From the NCBI RefSeq assembly GCF_044335535.1, contig NZ_JBIQVZ010000002.1, forward strand, positions 372,001-436,000: DNA of 64,000 nt, written 5' to 3'. A model generated the notes under the pieces. That model was not told the origin of the DNA, did not search any database, and saw only the letters and a program-made list of their open reading frames with translations. The translations under genes were made by a program, and so were the position numbers. The stretch comes from Mariniflexile sp044335535 (GTDB taxonomy: Bacteria; Bacteroidota; Bacteroidia; Flavobacteriales; Flavobacteriaceae). The number at the start of each line of letters is the position of its first letter. Within the stretch, counting starts at the first letter, position 1. Below are positions 52,129-61,003 of this stretch, in pieces.

Positions 52129-53508
52129 TTGGATAGTATTAGTCACATTATTTTGTCTCAAAAGGCATTTTTTAATTCACAAAAAACAAAATCGGTAGCA
52201 ACCAGATTGATTTATTTAAAGGCTTTGAAAAATGAAATCATTTCAAAAGAACAAGCTATTTATGATGCATTAAATAAAGACTTTAAAAAGCCGGAATTAG
52301 AGACTTTTCTTAGTGAATATGGACTTGTCATGTCCCAATTAAATTTGGTTATTAAAAACCTTAAGAAATGGTCAAAACCAAAACGGATTAAGTCGTCTAT
52401 CCTAACATTCCCCTCTAAAGATTATATTTATAAAGAACCCTACGGAAACGTGTTGGTCATTGCTCCTTGGAATTATCCTTTTTTACTAGCTTTTGAACCT
52501 GTTATCATGGCAATTGCCGCAGGAAATACGGTCATTTTAAAACCAAGCGAACTTACCAAACACACCTCACAATTAGTAACCGATATATTAACGACTGTTT
52601 TTCCAGAAGCGTATGCTAAATCGATACAAGGTGATGCTAATGTAGCAACAGAATTATTGACCCAAAAATGGGATTATATTTTCTTTACAGGAAGTGTATC
52701 TGTTGGTAAAATAATCGCACAAGCAGCCGCAAAACATTTAACACCAGTTACTTTAGAATTAGGCGGTAAATCACCCTGTATTGTTGATGATACGGTAAAC
52801 TTAAAGCTTGCAGCAACAAGAATAGCTTGGGGTAAATTTTTCAATGGTGGACAAACATGTATCGCACCCGATTATATTATTGTTAAACGCAATGTTAAAC
52901 AGGCATTTATGGTGTTTTTAAAAGATGAAATAACTAGGTTTTATGGTGAGAACCCTAAAGAATCGGTAGATTTCCCAAGAATTATAAATACTAAAAATAC
53001 CTTGCGAATCGCTAATATGCTAAAAGACGCTCCCGTTGTTTTTGGCGGTACTATTGATGAAACGAACAATTACATAGCCCCTACTTTAATTGATGAACCT
53101 TCTTTAGAAAGCGAGGTGATGAACAATGAAATTTTTGGTCCTATTTTACCAATTCTAACTTATGATACCGAAAAAGACATAGACCGTATTATTACAAATT
53201 TTGAAAAACCTTTGGCATTGTACACCTTTTCGAATAACAAAACCTTTGTAGAATATATATTAAACACTTACAGTTTTGGCGGTGGCGTGGTTAATGATGT
53301 TTTAATTCATTTTGGAAATCACAGACTCCCTTTTGGTGGCGTTGGAGCTAGCGGTATGGGCATTTACCACGGAAAATATGGATTTGACACCTTTACGCAT
53401 AGTAAAGCCATTATAAAGCGGGGGAATTGGATGGACCCTTCGTTAAGGTATCCGCCATATAATGGCAAACGCAATCTTATAAAAAAACTTTTTAAATTCT
53501 TTTCGTAA
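52129..53508 (+). CDS. Aldehyde dehydrogenase
   Basis: 459 residues from TTG 52129; no ATG fits the frame well. NAD(P)-dependent ALDH features: VLVIAPWNYPFLLAFEPVIM, ILKPSELTKHTSQL, FFTGSVSVGKIIAQAAAKHL, TLELGGKSPCIVDD (catalytic Glu region) and FNGGQTCIAPDYI (catalytic Cys). It ends with a short Lys-rich tail (LIKKLFKFFS), as in membrane-associated ALDH3-type fatty aldehyde dehydrogenases. Confidence 0.93.
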   Translation: MDSISHIILSQKAFFNSQKTKSVATRLIYLKALKNEIISKEQAIYDALNKDFKKPELETFLSEYGLVMSQLNLVIKNLKKWSKPKRIKSSILTFPSKDYIYKEPYGNVLVIAPWNYPFLLAFEPVIMAIAAGNTVILKPSELTKHTSQLVTDILTTVFPEAYAKSIQGDANVATELLTQKWDYIFFTGSVSVGKIIAQAAAKHLTPVTLELGGKSPCIVDDTVNLKLAATRIAWGKFFNGGQTCIAPDYIIVKRNVKQAFMVFLKDEITRFYGENPKESVDFPRIINTKNTLRIANMLKDAPVVFGGTIDETNNYIAPTLIDEPSLESEVMNNEIFGPILPILTYDTEKDIDRIITNFEKPLALYTFSNNKTFVEYILNTYSFGGGVVNDVLIHFGNHRLPFGGVGASGMGIYHGKYGFDTFTHSKAIIKRGNWMDPSLRYPPYNGKRNLIKKLFKFFS

Positions 53509-53542
53509 TTATAATATTGAGTGTTATTTATCAGTCTGTTTT

Positions 53543-53595
53543 TTAACCGCAAAAACGCAAAGGTTTCCGCAAAGTACAGCAAAGTATGACCTGAG
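53543..53595. repeat. GCAAAG-type repeat before the GxxExxY gene
   Basis: AACCGCAAAAACGCAAAGG then TTTCCGCAAAG and CAGCAAAG. The opposite-strand counterpart lies at 54004-54078. Confidence 0.55.
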
Positions 53596-53611
53596 CAAAA
53601 CCGAAGGGAAC

Positions 53612-53989
53612 TCACAGATTATTTACTACTCTTTTTATTCCGTTTTTCAACAATGCAACATTGAAGTTGATCAACAATCCAAGTTTGAAATTGCCAAGCT
53701 TCATATAAGTTAGTGTTTGTGCCAAATGAACATCATTTAATGCTTCCACACTTTTTATTTCAATAACCAGTTTATGCTCTACCAATATGTCAATTCTGTA
53801 ACCACAATCTAATTTAACCTCTTCAAAAACTAAAGGCATGGGCTTTTCCTTTTCTGCAAACATTCCAGATTGAATGATTTTGTACATTAAACATTCTTTA
53901 TACGCGCTCTCAAGTAACCCAGGCCCTAGTGCCTTATGAACTTCAATGGCCAAACCTATTATCTTATTAGCGATTTCGTTTTCTGTCAT
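53612..53989 (-). CDS. GxxExxY protein (PD-(D/E)xK-related)
   Basis: 125 residues. GPGLLESAYKECLMYKI is the name-giving GxxExxY motif. YRIDILVEHKLVIEIKSVEAL supplies the D...ExK nuclease-like residues, and QTLTYMKLGNFKLGLLINFN the closing strand. Function unsettled; it is very common as orphan copies in Bacteroidota. Flanked on both sides by GCAAAG-type repeats in opposite orientation. Confidence 0.92.
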   Translation of the reverse strand: MTENEIANKIIGLAIEVHKALGPGLLESAYKECLMYKIIQSGMFAEKEKPMPLVFEEVKLDCGYRIDILVEHKLVIEIKSVEALNDVHLAQTLTYMKLGNFKLGLLINFNVALLKNGIKRVVNNL

Positions 53990-54003
53990 ACTATTTTTTT
54001 AAC

Positions 54004-54078
54004 GATTACGGTTTCGCAAAGAATTCAAAGTAAACTTTTGCGAACTTTGCGATTTTTCTTTGCGTTCATTGCGGTTGT
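54004..54078. repeat. GCAAAG-type repeat after the GxxExxY gene
   Basis: TTTCGCAAAGAATTCAAAG, then GCGAACTTTGCGATTTTTC and TTTGCGTTCATTGCGGTT, mirroring the tract at 53543-53595. Confidence 0.55.
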
Positions 54079-54081
54079 TAT

Positions 54082-54921
54082 TTAATACTGATTAGTTGCC
54101 ATTGGATAATTTAAAATTAATTTTACACCTTCACCTGGTTGGGATGTTAATTCTAATTGAGCATTTATTAACGACGCTCTACTTTTCATATTAATTAAAC
54201 CAGCCCCCTTTTCGATTTCATCTAAATTAAACCCTTTACCATCATCTTTTGCGGTAATCACTAAATTATCAGGTTGATAATCTAAAACAATAAGTATGTT
54301 TTTTGCTTCAGAATATTTTACTGAGTTTGATAAAAACTCTTGAAGAATTCTAAAAAGAATTATTTCATGCTTTCTTTCTTTAAAATCGATACTTTCCCCT
54401 ATTGTTTTAAGTTCTGCCGATTCGAATGTCATTTTTTTCATTCGGTTCAATTCGTTAGTAATGGATTTTTCAAAACCAACGTTTAGTACCACCTCATTGT
54501 TTAGGGTTTTTGAAAGTGCCCGTACTTCGGCCAAGCTTTCTTTTAGCGCATCGGCAGTGTCTTTAAATTTTTCTTTCACATCGTCCGCCACCTGCATTTT
54601 TAAAATACTTAACTGCATATTCGCAAACGATAGCAACTGCCCAATATTATCGTGCAACTCCCATCCAATATTTTTCAAGGTTTGCTCTTGGGTTTCGGTT
54701 TGTGCCTGTGTAATTTCTGCTTCAAAAGCTTGTTCTTGTCTTATTTTATCGAATAATAATTTATTCTTTCTTCTTAAAAAAACCACAAAAAATACAATAA
54801 CCAATGTGGTTACAATAACCAAAACAGCAATCATATACACTAATAAATAGCGTTCAGAAGCGGTGCTAGCCAACCGTTCGGTTTGTTGTATTAAAGTCGT
54901 ATTAAGTAAGAGTTCGGTCAT
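54082..54921 (-). CDS. Sensor histidine kinase (NarL/LiaS-type HisKA_3)
   Basis: 279 residues. One TM helix (about 27-49, VYMIAVLVIVTTLVIVFFVVF), a coiled coil, then the dimerisation box IGWELHDNIGQLLSF with phospho-His90, and a HATPase: FLSNSVKYSEA (N box) and DDGKGFN, GAGLINMKSRA (G boxes). It has almost no sensory domain of its own. It is the last of three tightly spaced minus-strand genes. The partner response regulator is not in the window. Confidence 0.92.
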   Translation of the reverse strand: MTELLLNTTLIQQTERLASTASERYLLVYMIAVLVIVTTLVIVFFVVFLRRKNKLLFDKIRQEQAFEAEITQAQTETQEQTLKNIGWELHDNIGQLLSFANMQLSILKMQVADDVKEKFKDTADALKESLAEVRALSKTLNNEVVLNVGFEKSITNELNRMKKMTFESAELKTIGESIDFKERKHEIILFRILQEFLSNSVKYSEAKNILIVLDYQPDNLVITAKDDGKGFNLDEIEKGAGLINMKSRASLINAQLELTSQPGEGVKLILNYPMATNQY

Positions 54922-54927
54922 TGCTAT

Positions 54928-55638
54928 TTATTGTTTGGCTGCTTCGGGTTTACAAAAAATTAATGCAAATGTGAATGTCAAGTACATCACTATGTTTGCA
55001 AACAAATAGATTTGCCATTTTAGGAATATAAAATTCCAATCGTAATGGGAATTATAAATATCGTAAAATACCAAAGGCGTAATAATAAGCCACCAAATAA
55101 ATATGGCAGCACTTATGTAAAAATTAATGGATTTGTAAAACGTTAATATTTTTTCGCTGCTTAATATTTCAAAAAAATAAAATGCCGTACATAAAAAAAT
55201 AATGACCGCTCCTAGAATGCTTATTATTGGGAAAAACTGAACAAAATAATCATCCCAATTGAATAGTATGTAAATAATTGAAAAAGCTAAAAAGCAACAA
55301 CTACTGTATTTTACAATTCTTTTAAATCTTCTATTAATTAAAATGCCATAATAATAGAAAGAAAAAAATAGAATAGCGCCTATTTTCCAATACAAGGTTG
55401 ACCACCAAAAATTTCTAATAAAAACAGTGTCTTCTAAAAAACTTAAAAAACCACCGTTCTTTATATAATGTACATAGCTGGCAAGAAAATCACAAACAGA
55501 CAAATACACTAAAAACCATATAAAATATTTAGCAGCTGTTTGTTTATACTTGTTATAAAACAATAAACCTGTAACAGCTGCTAAAAATTCTATGCTGGAA
55601 GTAATAGTACTATTATATTCTAATAAAAATCCATTCAT
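54928..55638 (-). CDS. Multi-TM membrane protein of the histidine-kinase operon
   Basis: 236 residues with about seven hydrophobic helices, for example YFIWFLVYLSVCDFLASYV, IGAILFFSFYYYGILI, IISILGAVIIFLCTAFYFF and IYLFANIVMYLTFTFALIF, and short loops. It resembles the 7TM sensing modules of two-component systems. It is followed after six bases by the kinase gene, so it may sense a signal for the kinase. Family not identified. Confidence 0.7.
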   Translation of the reverse strand: MNGFLLEYNSTITSSIEFLAAVTGLLFYNKYKQTAAKYFIWFLVYLSVCDFLASYVHYIKNGGFLSFLEDTVFIRNFWWSTLYWKIGAILFFSFYYYGILINRRFKRIVKYSSCCFLAFSIIYILFNWDDYFVQFFPIISILGAVIIFLCTAFYFFEILSSEKILTFYKSINFYISAAIFIWWLIITPLVFYDIYNSHYDWNFIFLKWQIYLFANIVMYLTFTFALIFCKPEAAKQ

Positions 55639-55644
55639 TAATTA

Positions 55645-56151
55645 TTATTGTGGATAGCCCCCTTGTCCTCCATTTCCATCATTTAAAGGATCCCCTCCAG
55701 GAATATCTCCATCATTCCCTCTAAAATTAAGGTTTAAACTACTTGCTGTAGATTTTTTCCCTGTGGGCACTATAAACATGGTGGTTAAATCTTTTTTGGT
55801 TTGCCCTGCATTTTTTCCGTAAACACCTAAATAAACACGCACACCAGTCATTTGGTAGCCCAAACTATCTGCTTGGTTTTTTGCATAACCTAAATAATTT
55901 TCAATATCTTCTAATGACCAATATGTAGAGCGGTCATCCTGGTTTCTTCCTTGTTTCTGTGCTGCCGAATCTACCGCAGCTTTTCGATGTAAAGTCCAAT
56001 TAGCATTCAATTCTTTAGCCTTTTCAACAGAAATGACACCTTTTGGTTTTACTATTGTTACTGAATTCTCACTGATTTGTTTCGGACAAAAAAAATAGGT
56101 TGCCAAAGCACCTATAATGATCCCTAAAATAATGTAGCTTAATTTTTTCAT
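55645..56151 (-). CDS. Membrane-anchored hypothetical protein, first gene of the kinase operon
   Basis: 168 residues from ATG 56151. An N-terminal TM/signal anchor (LSYIILGIIIGALATYFF) precedes an exported polar domain (VISVEKAKELNANWTLHRK, WSLEDIENYLGYAKNQA, TGVRVYLGVYG) and a Gly/Asp-rich tail (GGDPLNDGNGGQGGYPQ). It lies six bases before the multi-TM gene. Possibly a periplasmic sensor partner; no homologous function recognised. Confidence 0.65.
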   Translation of the reverse strand: MKKLSYIILGIIIGALATYFFCPKQISENSVTIVKPKGVISVEKAKELNANWTLHRKAAVDSAAQKQGRNQDDRSTYWSLEDIENYLGYAKNQADSLGYQMTGVRVYLGVYGKNAGQTKKDLTTMFIVPTGKKSTASSLNLNFRGNDGDIPGGDPLNDGNGGQGGYPQ

Positions 56152-56170
56152 AATAAAAAGTTTAGTTAGT

Positions 56171-56222
56171 GAACTCATCTCGACTTTTTTTGCTTCAAAG
56201 CAAAAAAAGTCGAGATGAGTTC
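56171..56222. repeat. 52-bp near-perfect palindrome
   Basis: Two 25-bp arms meet at a CA centre: GAACTCATCTCGACTTTTTTT... pairs perfectly with ...AAAAAAAGTCGAGATGAGTTC. It lies between the lrp stop and the start of the kinase operon. A strong cruciform or hairpin, possibly a terminator or MITE remnant. Confidence 0.75.
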
Positions 56223-56326
56223 AGGTTATAATAGCAGTTTAAAAGTAGTAAAAAAAGTTTTAATTATAAGAAATAAGAGTCACTATATTAAAAAGCCTTA
56301 CATGGTTCACCCCTTCCAAGTACTCA

Positions 56327-56358
56327 GACTCAAGATTCAAGATTCAAGACCCAAGACC
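56327..56358. repeat. Short CAAGATT-type tandem
   Basis: GACTCAAGATTCAAGATTC then AAGACCCAAGACC, tandem variants of a 7-base unit near the lrp stop. Confidence 0.5.
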
Positions 56359-56381
56359 ATCAACCTTTCACATCTCACTAT

Positions 56382-56846
56382 TCACGAATTAAAATTAATA
56401 GCCGTGCTATGTTTTACTTCATTAATTACAAACATACTATGAGTACTACCAATATGGTTGATAGATGTTAACTTTTTTACCAAAAACTCCCTAAAAGCAG
56501 CCATATCTTTTACCAATACTTTTAATAAGTAATCGTAATCGCCACTAATATGGTAACACTCCAACACTTCGGGCAAATTAGCAACTTCTTTTTCAAATTT
56601 AACCACATATTCTTGTGCATGTTGAATGAGCTTAATATGGCAAAAAGCTACAAACGATTTTTCTACATGATCTTTATTGACCAATGCCACATAACTATTA
56701 ATAAACCCTTCTTTCTCAAGTTTTTTAATCCGTTCGTAGACTGCCGTAACAGAAAGATTTAGCTTATTTGAGAGCTCTTTATTGGTCTGTTTGCTATCTA
56801 TCTGCAAATATTCCAATAGCTTTTTATCAATATCGTCAAATATCAT
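56382..56846 (-). CDS. Lrp/AsnC family transcriptional regulator
   Basis: 154 residues. N-terminal HTH (KLLEYLQIDSKQTNKELSNK, LNLSVTAVYERIKKLEKEGF) and a C-terminal RAM ligand-binding domain (HISGDYDYLLKVLVKDMAAF). It is divergent from the methionine gamma-lyase-like gene with a 159-base AT-rich spacer, so it probably controls it, as Lrp-type regulators control amino-acid catabolic genes. Effector unknown. Confidence 0.93.
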   Translation of the reverse strand: MIFDDIDKKLLEYLQIDSKQTNKELSNKLNLSVTAVYERIKKLEKEGFINSYVALVNKDHVEKSFVAFCHIKLIQHAQEYVVKFEKEVANLPEVLECYHISGDYDYLLKVLVKDMAAFREFLVKKLTSINHIGSTHSMFVINEVKHSTAINFNS

Positions 56847-57005
56847 AACTGAATAAAATTCGTTAAACTACCGTTTCTTTTATGTTTTACAAATACATAA
56901 TCTATAAAAATACATAAATATAGTTTTATTTACTGATATAAATCATATATATTGTTTTTTAATCTATTAATACTGAAATTTGTTAGATAACCAATATTTA
57001 ACATC

Positions 57006-58205
57006 ATGGGCTTTAAACCTGCAAACCGCATACAGGATCTACAGTACTTTGGAGAATTTGGAGGTGTAAACCCGTCTATTTCCGATTCTTCTACCTATAC
57101 GTTTTTATCAGCAAAAACCATGTTTGATACCTTTGAAGGTAATGCTGATGGATGCTATTTATACTCACGCCACTCCTCACCTTCTAATCTGTATTTAGGT
57201 GAAGCGCTTGCGGCTATGGAAGGTACCGAAACCGCCAACGTTTCAGCATCGGGTATGGGAGCCATTACCCCTGTTTTAATGCAGCTATGTGGTGCTGGCG
57301 ATCATATTGTTTCTAGCCGAACTATTTATGGCGGTACCTATGCGTTCTTAAAAAATTTCATCTCCAGATTCCACGTTGAAACATCTTTCGTTGATATTAC
57401 AAAATTAGATGCTGTTGAAGCTGCCATTACCAAAAACACCAAAGTGTTGTACTGTGAAACTGTCAGTAACCCGCTTTTAGAAGTAGCCGATATAAAAGGA
57501 TTAGCTGCTATAGCTAAAAAACATAAGCTAAAATTGGTGGTAGATAACACGTTTTCTCCGTTATCCATTTCGCCAGCTATATGGGGTGCCGATATAATAA
57601 TTCACAGTTTAACCAAATTTATTAACGGTTCCAGCGATACAGTTGGTGGTGTCGTTTGCAGTACACAAAAATTTATTAATGATTTACGTAACGTAAACCA
57701 GGGGGCGTCGATGTTGTTGGGTTCTACCATGGATAGTTTAAGAGCCGCTTCCATATTGAAAAACCTGCGTACACTTCATATAAGAATGCAGCAACACAGC
57801 AAAAACGGCTTATTTTTAGCTCAAAAGTTTGAAGCCGATGGTTTAAAAACCGTCTATCCCGGACTAAAATCACATCCTTCGCACGAACTGTTTAAAAGTA
57901 TGATGAATGCTCAATATGGTTATGGCGGAATGCTCACTATTGATGTAGGCACTTTAGAAAAGGCCAATGAATTGATGGAACTTATGCAAAACAGAAACTT
58001 AGGCTATCTTGCTGTTAGTTTGGGTTTTTACAAAACGCTGTTTAGCGCTCCAGGAACTTCTACATCGTCTGAAATACCTGAGCATGAACAAAAAGCGATG
58101 GGCATAAGTGATGGTTTAATTCGTTTCTCAATTGGGTTGGATGATGATATTGAACGCACCTACCACATGATGAATGCCTGCATGAAAGAACTTGGTATTC
58201 TATAA
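57006..58205 (+). CDS. Cys/Met metabolism PLP enzyme, methionine gamma-lyase-like
   Basis: 399 residues. Transsulfuration-fold PLP enzyme: YSRHSSPSNLYLGEALAAME, SGMGAITPVLMQLCGAGDH, YCETVSNPLLEV, VVDNTFSPL, and the PLP Lys204 in HSLTKFINGSSDTVGG. It fits methionine or homocysteine gamma-lyase or a related cystathionine enzyme. The divergent Lrp regulator suits a catabolic methionine gamma-lyase. The exact substrate is not provable by reading. Confidence 0.9.
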   Translation: MGFKPANRIQDLQYFGEFGGVNPSISDSSTYTFLSAKTMFDTFEGNADGCYLYSRHSSPSNLYLGEALAAMEGTETANVSASGMGAITPVLMQLCGAGDHIVSSRTIYGGTYAFLKNFISRFHVETSFVDITKLDAVEAAITKNTKVLYCETVSNPLLEVADIKGLAAIAKKHKLKLVVDNTFSPLSISPAIWGADIIIHSLTKFINGSSDTVGGVVCSTQKFINDLRNVNQGASMLLGSTMDSLRAASILKNLRTLHIRMQQHSKNGLFLAQKFEADGLKTVYPGLKSHPSHELFKSMMNAQYGYGGMLTIDVGTLEKANELMELMQNRNLGYLAVSLGFYKTLFSAPGTSTSSEIPEHEQKAMGISDGLIRFSIGLDDDIERTYHMMNACMKELGIL

Positions 58206-58206
58206 A

Positions 58207-59229
58207 CTAAATCCCTTGTAGTCGTTTCCAAATACGAACCATTACCTTGTTAAAATCATTGGTATTTGGCTCAAAAGGCTTCATGTTTAAGCGACCTTTT
58301 TCTTTAAAAAGCAACATGTGAAACACAGAAGAATTAGGTTTTTTTCCATCTAATAAGGGATAGCGCAAATCATTATATTGGTATTGGTTATTGCCTATTT
58401 TATAAACACTGTAGTATTGATTGCTAAACCTCGCTAAATTTTTAATATCGTCAAACGCTTCAGGTTGTAAATCGCGTTGTTTTGGCAATTCAACAAAGTC
58501 TAAAAACCTATTTTCCGTATCTAATAATGAGTAATATGAAACATAATAAGATGTTTCCGTTTCTGCAATTCCGTACCACAAAACATTATTAAATAGAGTT
58601 GGTTGCGTACTAAATCTAATCATCTTCAAATTACTTTCTGCTATTGATTTTCTAAAAACAGCATCAACATATAGTTTGTTTGCAATAGTTAAAACCATAT
58701 AAATAGAACTAATACCCAACCCCAACTTCAACCAAAACCGTCTTCTAATATCTTTTCTGTTGAAAAACATTAAAACTATCATACAAATTAGAAATGGTAA
58801 GGTATAAAAAGGGTCAACCACTGCTATATTATTAAAAGCAAACCTATAATCACTAAATGGTGCAAAAAGCTGTGTTCCGTAAGGTGTAAAACAATCTAAT
58901 ATGATATGCGTAAACAGCGACCAGAAAAACAATGATATCCAATCTTTTGAGGGGGTAGTGCCAATTCGATTTCCAGAATTATATAATTTGAAAACACCCC
59001 AACCCAAAATGAAAGCTGCTAAAATCGAAAACAAAATAGAATGCATAAACCCTCTATGAAAAAGCATGGCATCAATTTCATGGTTATAAATTATATTACC
59101 AAAATAAACATCCAAGTCTGGTATAGTGCCTCCAATGGCGCCAAATAACAATGCTTTATTGCCTATTTTCTTCCCTAAAACAGCTTCACCACAAGCAGCT
59201 CCTAAAACAATTTGAGTTAATGAGTCCAT
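58207..59229 (-). CDS. Membrane-bound metal-dependent hydrolase (YdjM/LexA-induced type)
   Basis: 340 residues. MDSLTQIVLGAACGEAVLG, then GAIGGTIPDLDVYFG and HRGFMHSILFSIL carry the Asp and His pairs of the YdjM/DUF457 inner-membrane hydrolase family, with several TM helices (~60-180) and a soluble C-terminal part. Substrate unknown. It converges with the PLP enzyme, one base apart. A TACTTTTG -7 box (59266-59259) lies 30 bases upstream. Confidence 0.88.
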   Translation of the reverse strand: MDSLTQIVLGAACGEAVLGKKIGNKALLFGAIGGTIPDLDVYFGNIIYNHEIDAMLFHRGFMHSILFSILAAFILGWGVFKLYNSGNRIGTTPSKDWISLFFWSLFTHIILDCFTPYGTQLFAPFSDYRFAFNNIAVVDPFYTLPFLICMIVLMFFNRKDIRRRFWLKLGLGISSIYMVLTIANKLYVDAVFRKSIAESNLKMIRFSTQPTLFNNVLWYGIAETETSYYVSYYSLLDTENRFLDFVELPKQRDLQPEAFDDIKNLARFSNQYYSVYKIGNNQYQYNDLRYPLLDGKKPNSSVFHMLLFKEKGRLNMKPFEPNTNDFNKVMVRIWKRLQGI

Positions 59230-59258
59230 TAATTTTTATAAATAATAAATAGAAGAAA

Positions 59259-59266
59259 CAAAAGTA
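59259..59266 (-). promoter_or_regulatory. -7 box of the YdjM-type gene
   Basis: Minus-strand TACTTTTG (TAnnTTTG) 30 bases before the start codon at 59229. Confidence 0.45.
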
Positions 59267-59329
59267 CACATTAAATCCATTTGCATACATTCATCTAAAA
59301 TTGTAACATTACAGAACTAATTATACACA

Positions 59330-60799
59330 ATGCAAGACGACAAAAATATTTCCAAAATAGAAATCGAGAATCAACACATTATAGAAAACAAAGAACTCAA
59401 CATTTGGGAAGCTATAATTCCAGTAGTTATTTTAATGGGAATGCTTGCCTACAATATCTTTTTTGTTGAAGATCAAGAATGGTTTGGCACGTACACCAAC
59501 CAAATTATTTTACTTCTTGGTGGATTAGTTGCTGCTACTGTTGGTTTGTTCAACAAAGTAACTGTAGAACGTATGTTAAAAGAAATTTGGGAAAACCTAA
59601 AAAGTGTTTTTATCCCAATCATGATTTTGTTTTTAGTGGGTGCTTTGGCAGGAACTTGGTTAATTAGTGGTGTTATTCCCGCCATGGTGTATTATGGTTT
59701 ACAAGTTTTAAGTCCGTCTATATTTTTACCCGCATCGGTAATAATTTGTGCCGTTATTTCAATAGCAACAGGAAGCTCTTGGACTACTTCGGCAACTGTA
59801 GGTATTGCACTAGTTGGCATTGGTACTGCATTAGGTATAAACACGGGTATGATCGCTGGAGCGGTGGTTTCTGGTGCCTATTTTGGTGATAAAATGTCAC
59901 CTTTAAGTGATACTACCAACTTAGCCCCTGCAATGGCTGGCACCGATTTGTTTACCCATATCAGATACATGACTATTACAACGGTTCCTACGCTTATTGT
60001 AACACTAATTGTTTTTGGTATTATAAGTATGAATATTGAACCATCGGGAAGCGCCGACTTAAGTAGTCTTCTATCAACCATCAACACAACGTTTAATACT
60101 TCGCCTTGGCTTTTTATAGTGCCTCTGGTTGTAATAGCGTTAATTCTTTTAAAAACAAAACCATTAATTGCTTTGGGTACAGGCGTTTTGTTAGCTGCTA
60201 TTTTTGCCTTTATATTTCAACCCGAAATTTTAGCCCATTTGTCTAATTCAAAATTAAAATCCATAACCACCTCTATATTAACAGATACACAAATCACTAC
60301 CAACAACGAAAAATTAAACGCCCTGTTTTCCTCAGGCGGCATGAAAGGTATGCTCTGGACCATCTATTTAATTATTTGTGCCATGGTTTTTGGTGGTATT
60401 ATGGATGGCATTGGTGCGTTATCAAGAATTACAAAAGCTTTACTTTCTGTTGCTACTACTATTTTCGGACTCTTTGCAAGTACCGTTATAAGTTGCTTGG
60501 GTTTAAATGCTATAGCATCCGACCAATATTTAGCTATTGTGATCCCAGGAAAAATGTTTAAAAAAGCCTATGAAGACCGAGGTTTGGCTCCTGAAAATTT
60601 AAGCAGAACATTGGAAGATTCAGGTACAGTTACTTCTGTTTTAATTCCTTGGAACACCTGTGGTGCTTACCAAAGCGGTGTTTTAGGAGTTGATACACTT
60701 CACTATGCAGGTTATGCCGTATTTAATTGGTTAAGCCCGTTTACAACACTACTTTTTGCCGCCCTAAGAATAAAAATAAAAGAATTGTCAAAAAAGTAA
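59330..60799 (+). CDS. nhaC: Na+/H+ antiporter NhaC
   Basis: 489 residues, about 11-12 TM helices. NhaC hallmarks: ATGSSWTTSATVGIALVGIG, YFGDKMSPLSDTTNLAPAMA, TLEDSGTVTSVLIPWNTCGAY. The DKMSPLSDTTNL segment is the ion-binding region. It swaps cytoplasmic Na+ for H+ across the inner membrane, fitting a marine lifestyle. Single gene. Confidence 0.95.
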   Translation: MQDDKNISKIEIENQHIIENKELNIWEAIIPVVILMGMLAYNIFFVEDQEWFGTYTNQIILLLGGLVAATVGLFNKVTVERMLKEIWENLKSVFIPIMILFLVGALAGTWLISGVIPAMVYYGLQVLSPSIFLPASVIICAVISIATGSSWTTSATVGIALVGIGTALGINTGMIAGAVVSGAYFGDKMSPLSDTTNLAPAMAGTDLFTHIRYMTITTVPTLIVTLIVFGIISMNIEPSGSADLSSLLSTINTTFNTSPWLFIVPLVVIALILLKTKPLIALGTGVLLAAIFAFIFQPEILAHLSNSKLKSITTSILTDTQITTNNEKLNALFSSGGMKGMLWTIYLIICAMVFGGIMDGIGALSRITKALLSVATTIFGLFASTVISCLGLNAIASDQYLAIVIPGKMFKKAYEDRGLAPENLSRTLEDSGTVTSVLIPWNTCGAYQSGVLGVDTLHYAGYAVFNWLSPFTTLLFAALRIKIKELSKK

Positions 60800-60945
60800 C
60801 TTACAAAGTGTACTGTATTTGTCAATTCATTGTGAAGTTGACAATATAATACCAGCTATTTTGTCAAATTAACAAAAATAGCCCTACAATTTTAAATCCA
60901 TTTTTATTAGCTATTACTCCATAAGTTTTACTAATTGAAAAACGA

Positions 60946-60975
60946 TTGAAATCGCCATAACGAGTCTTAAGTTTG
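60946..60975 (+). promoter_or_regulatory. Consensus promoter of the peroxiredoxin operon
   Basis: TTG (60946-60948), exactly 19 bases, TAAGTTTG (60968-60975), the full Bacteroidota consensus, 28 bases upstream of the start. Confidence 0.75.
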
Positions 60976-61003
60976 CATCAAATAAATTATTAAAAATTTC
61001 AAT

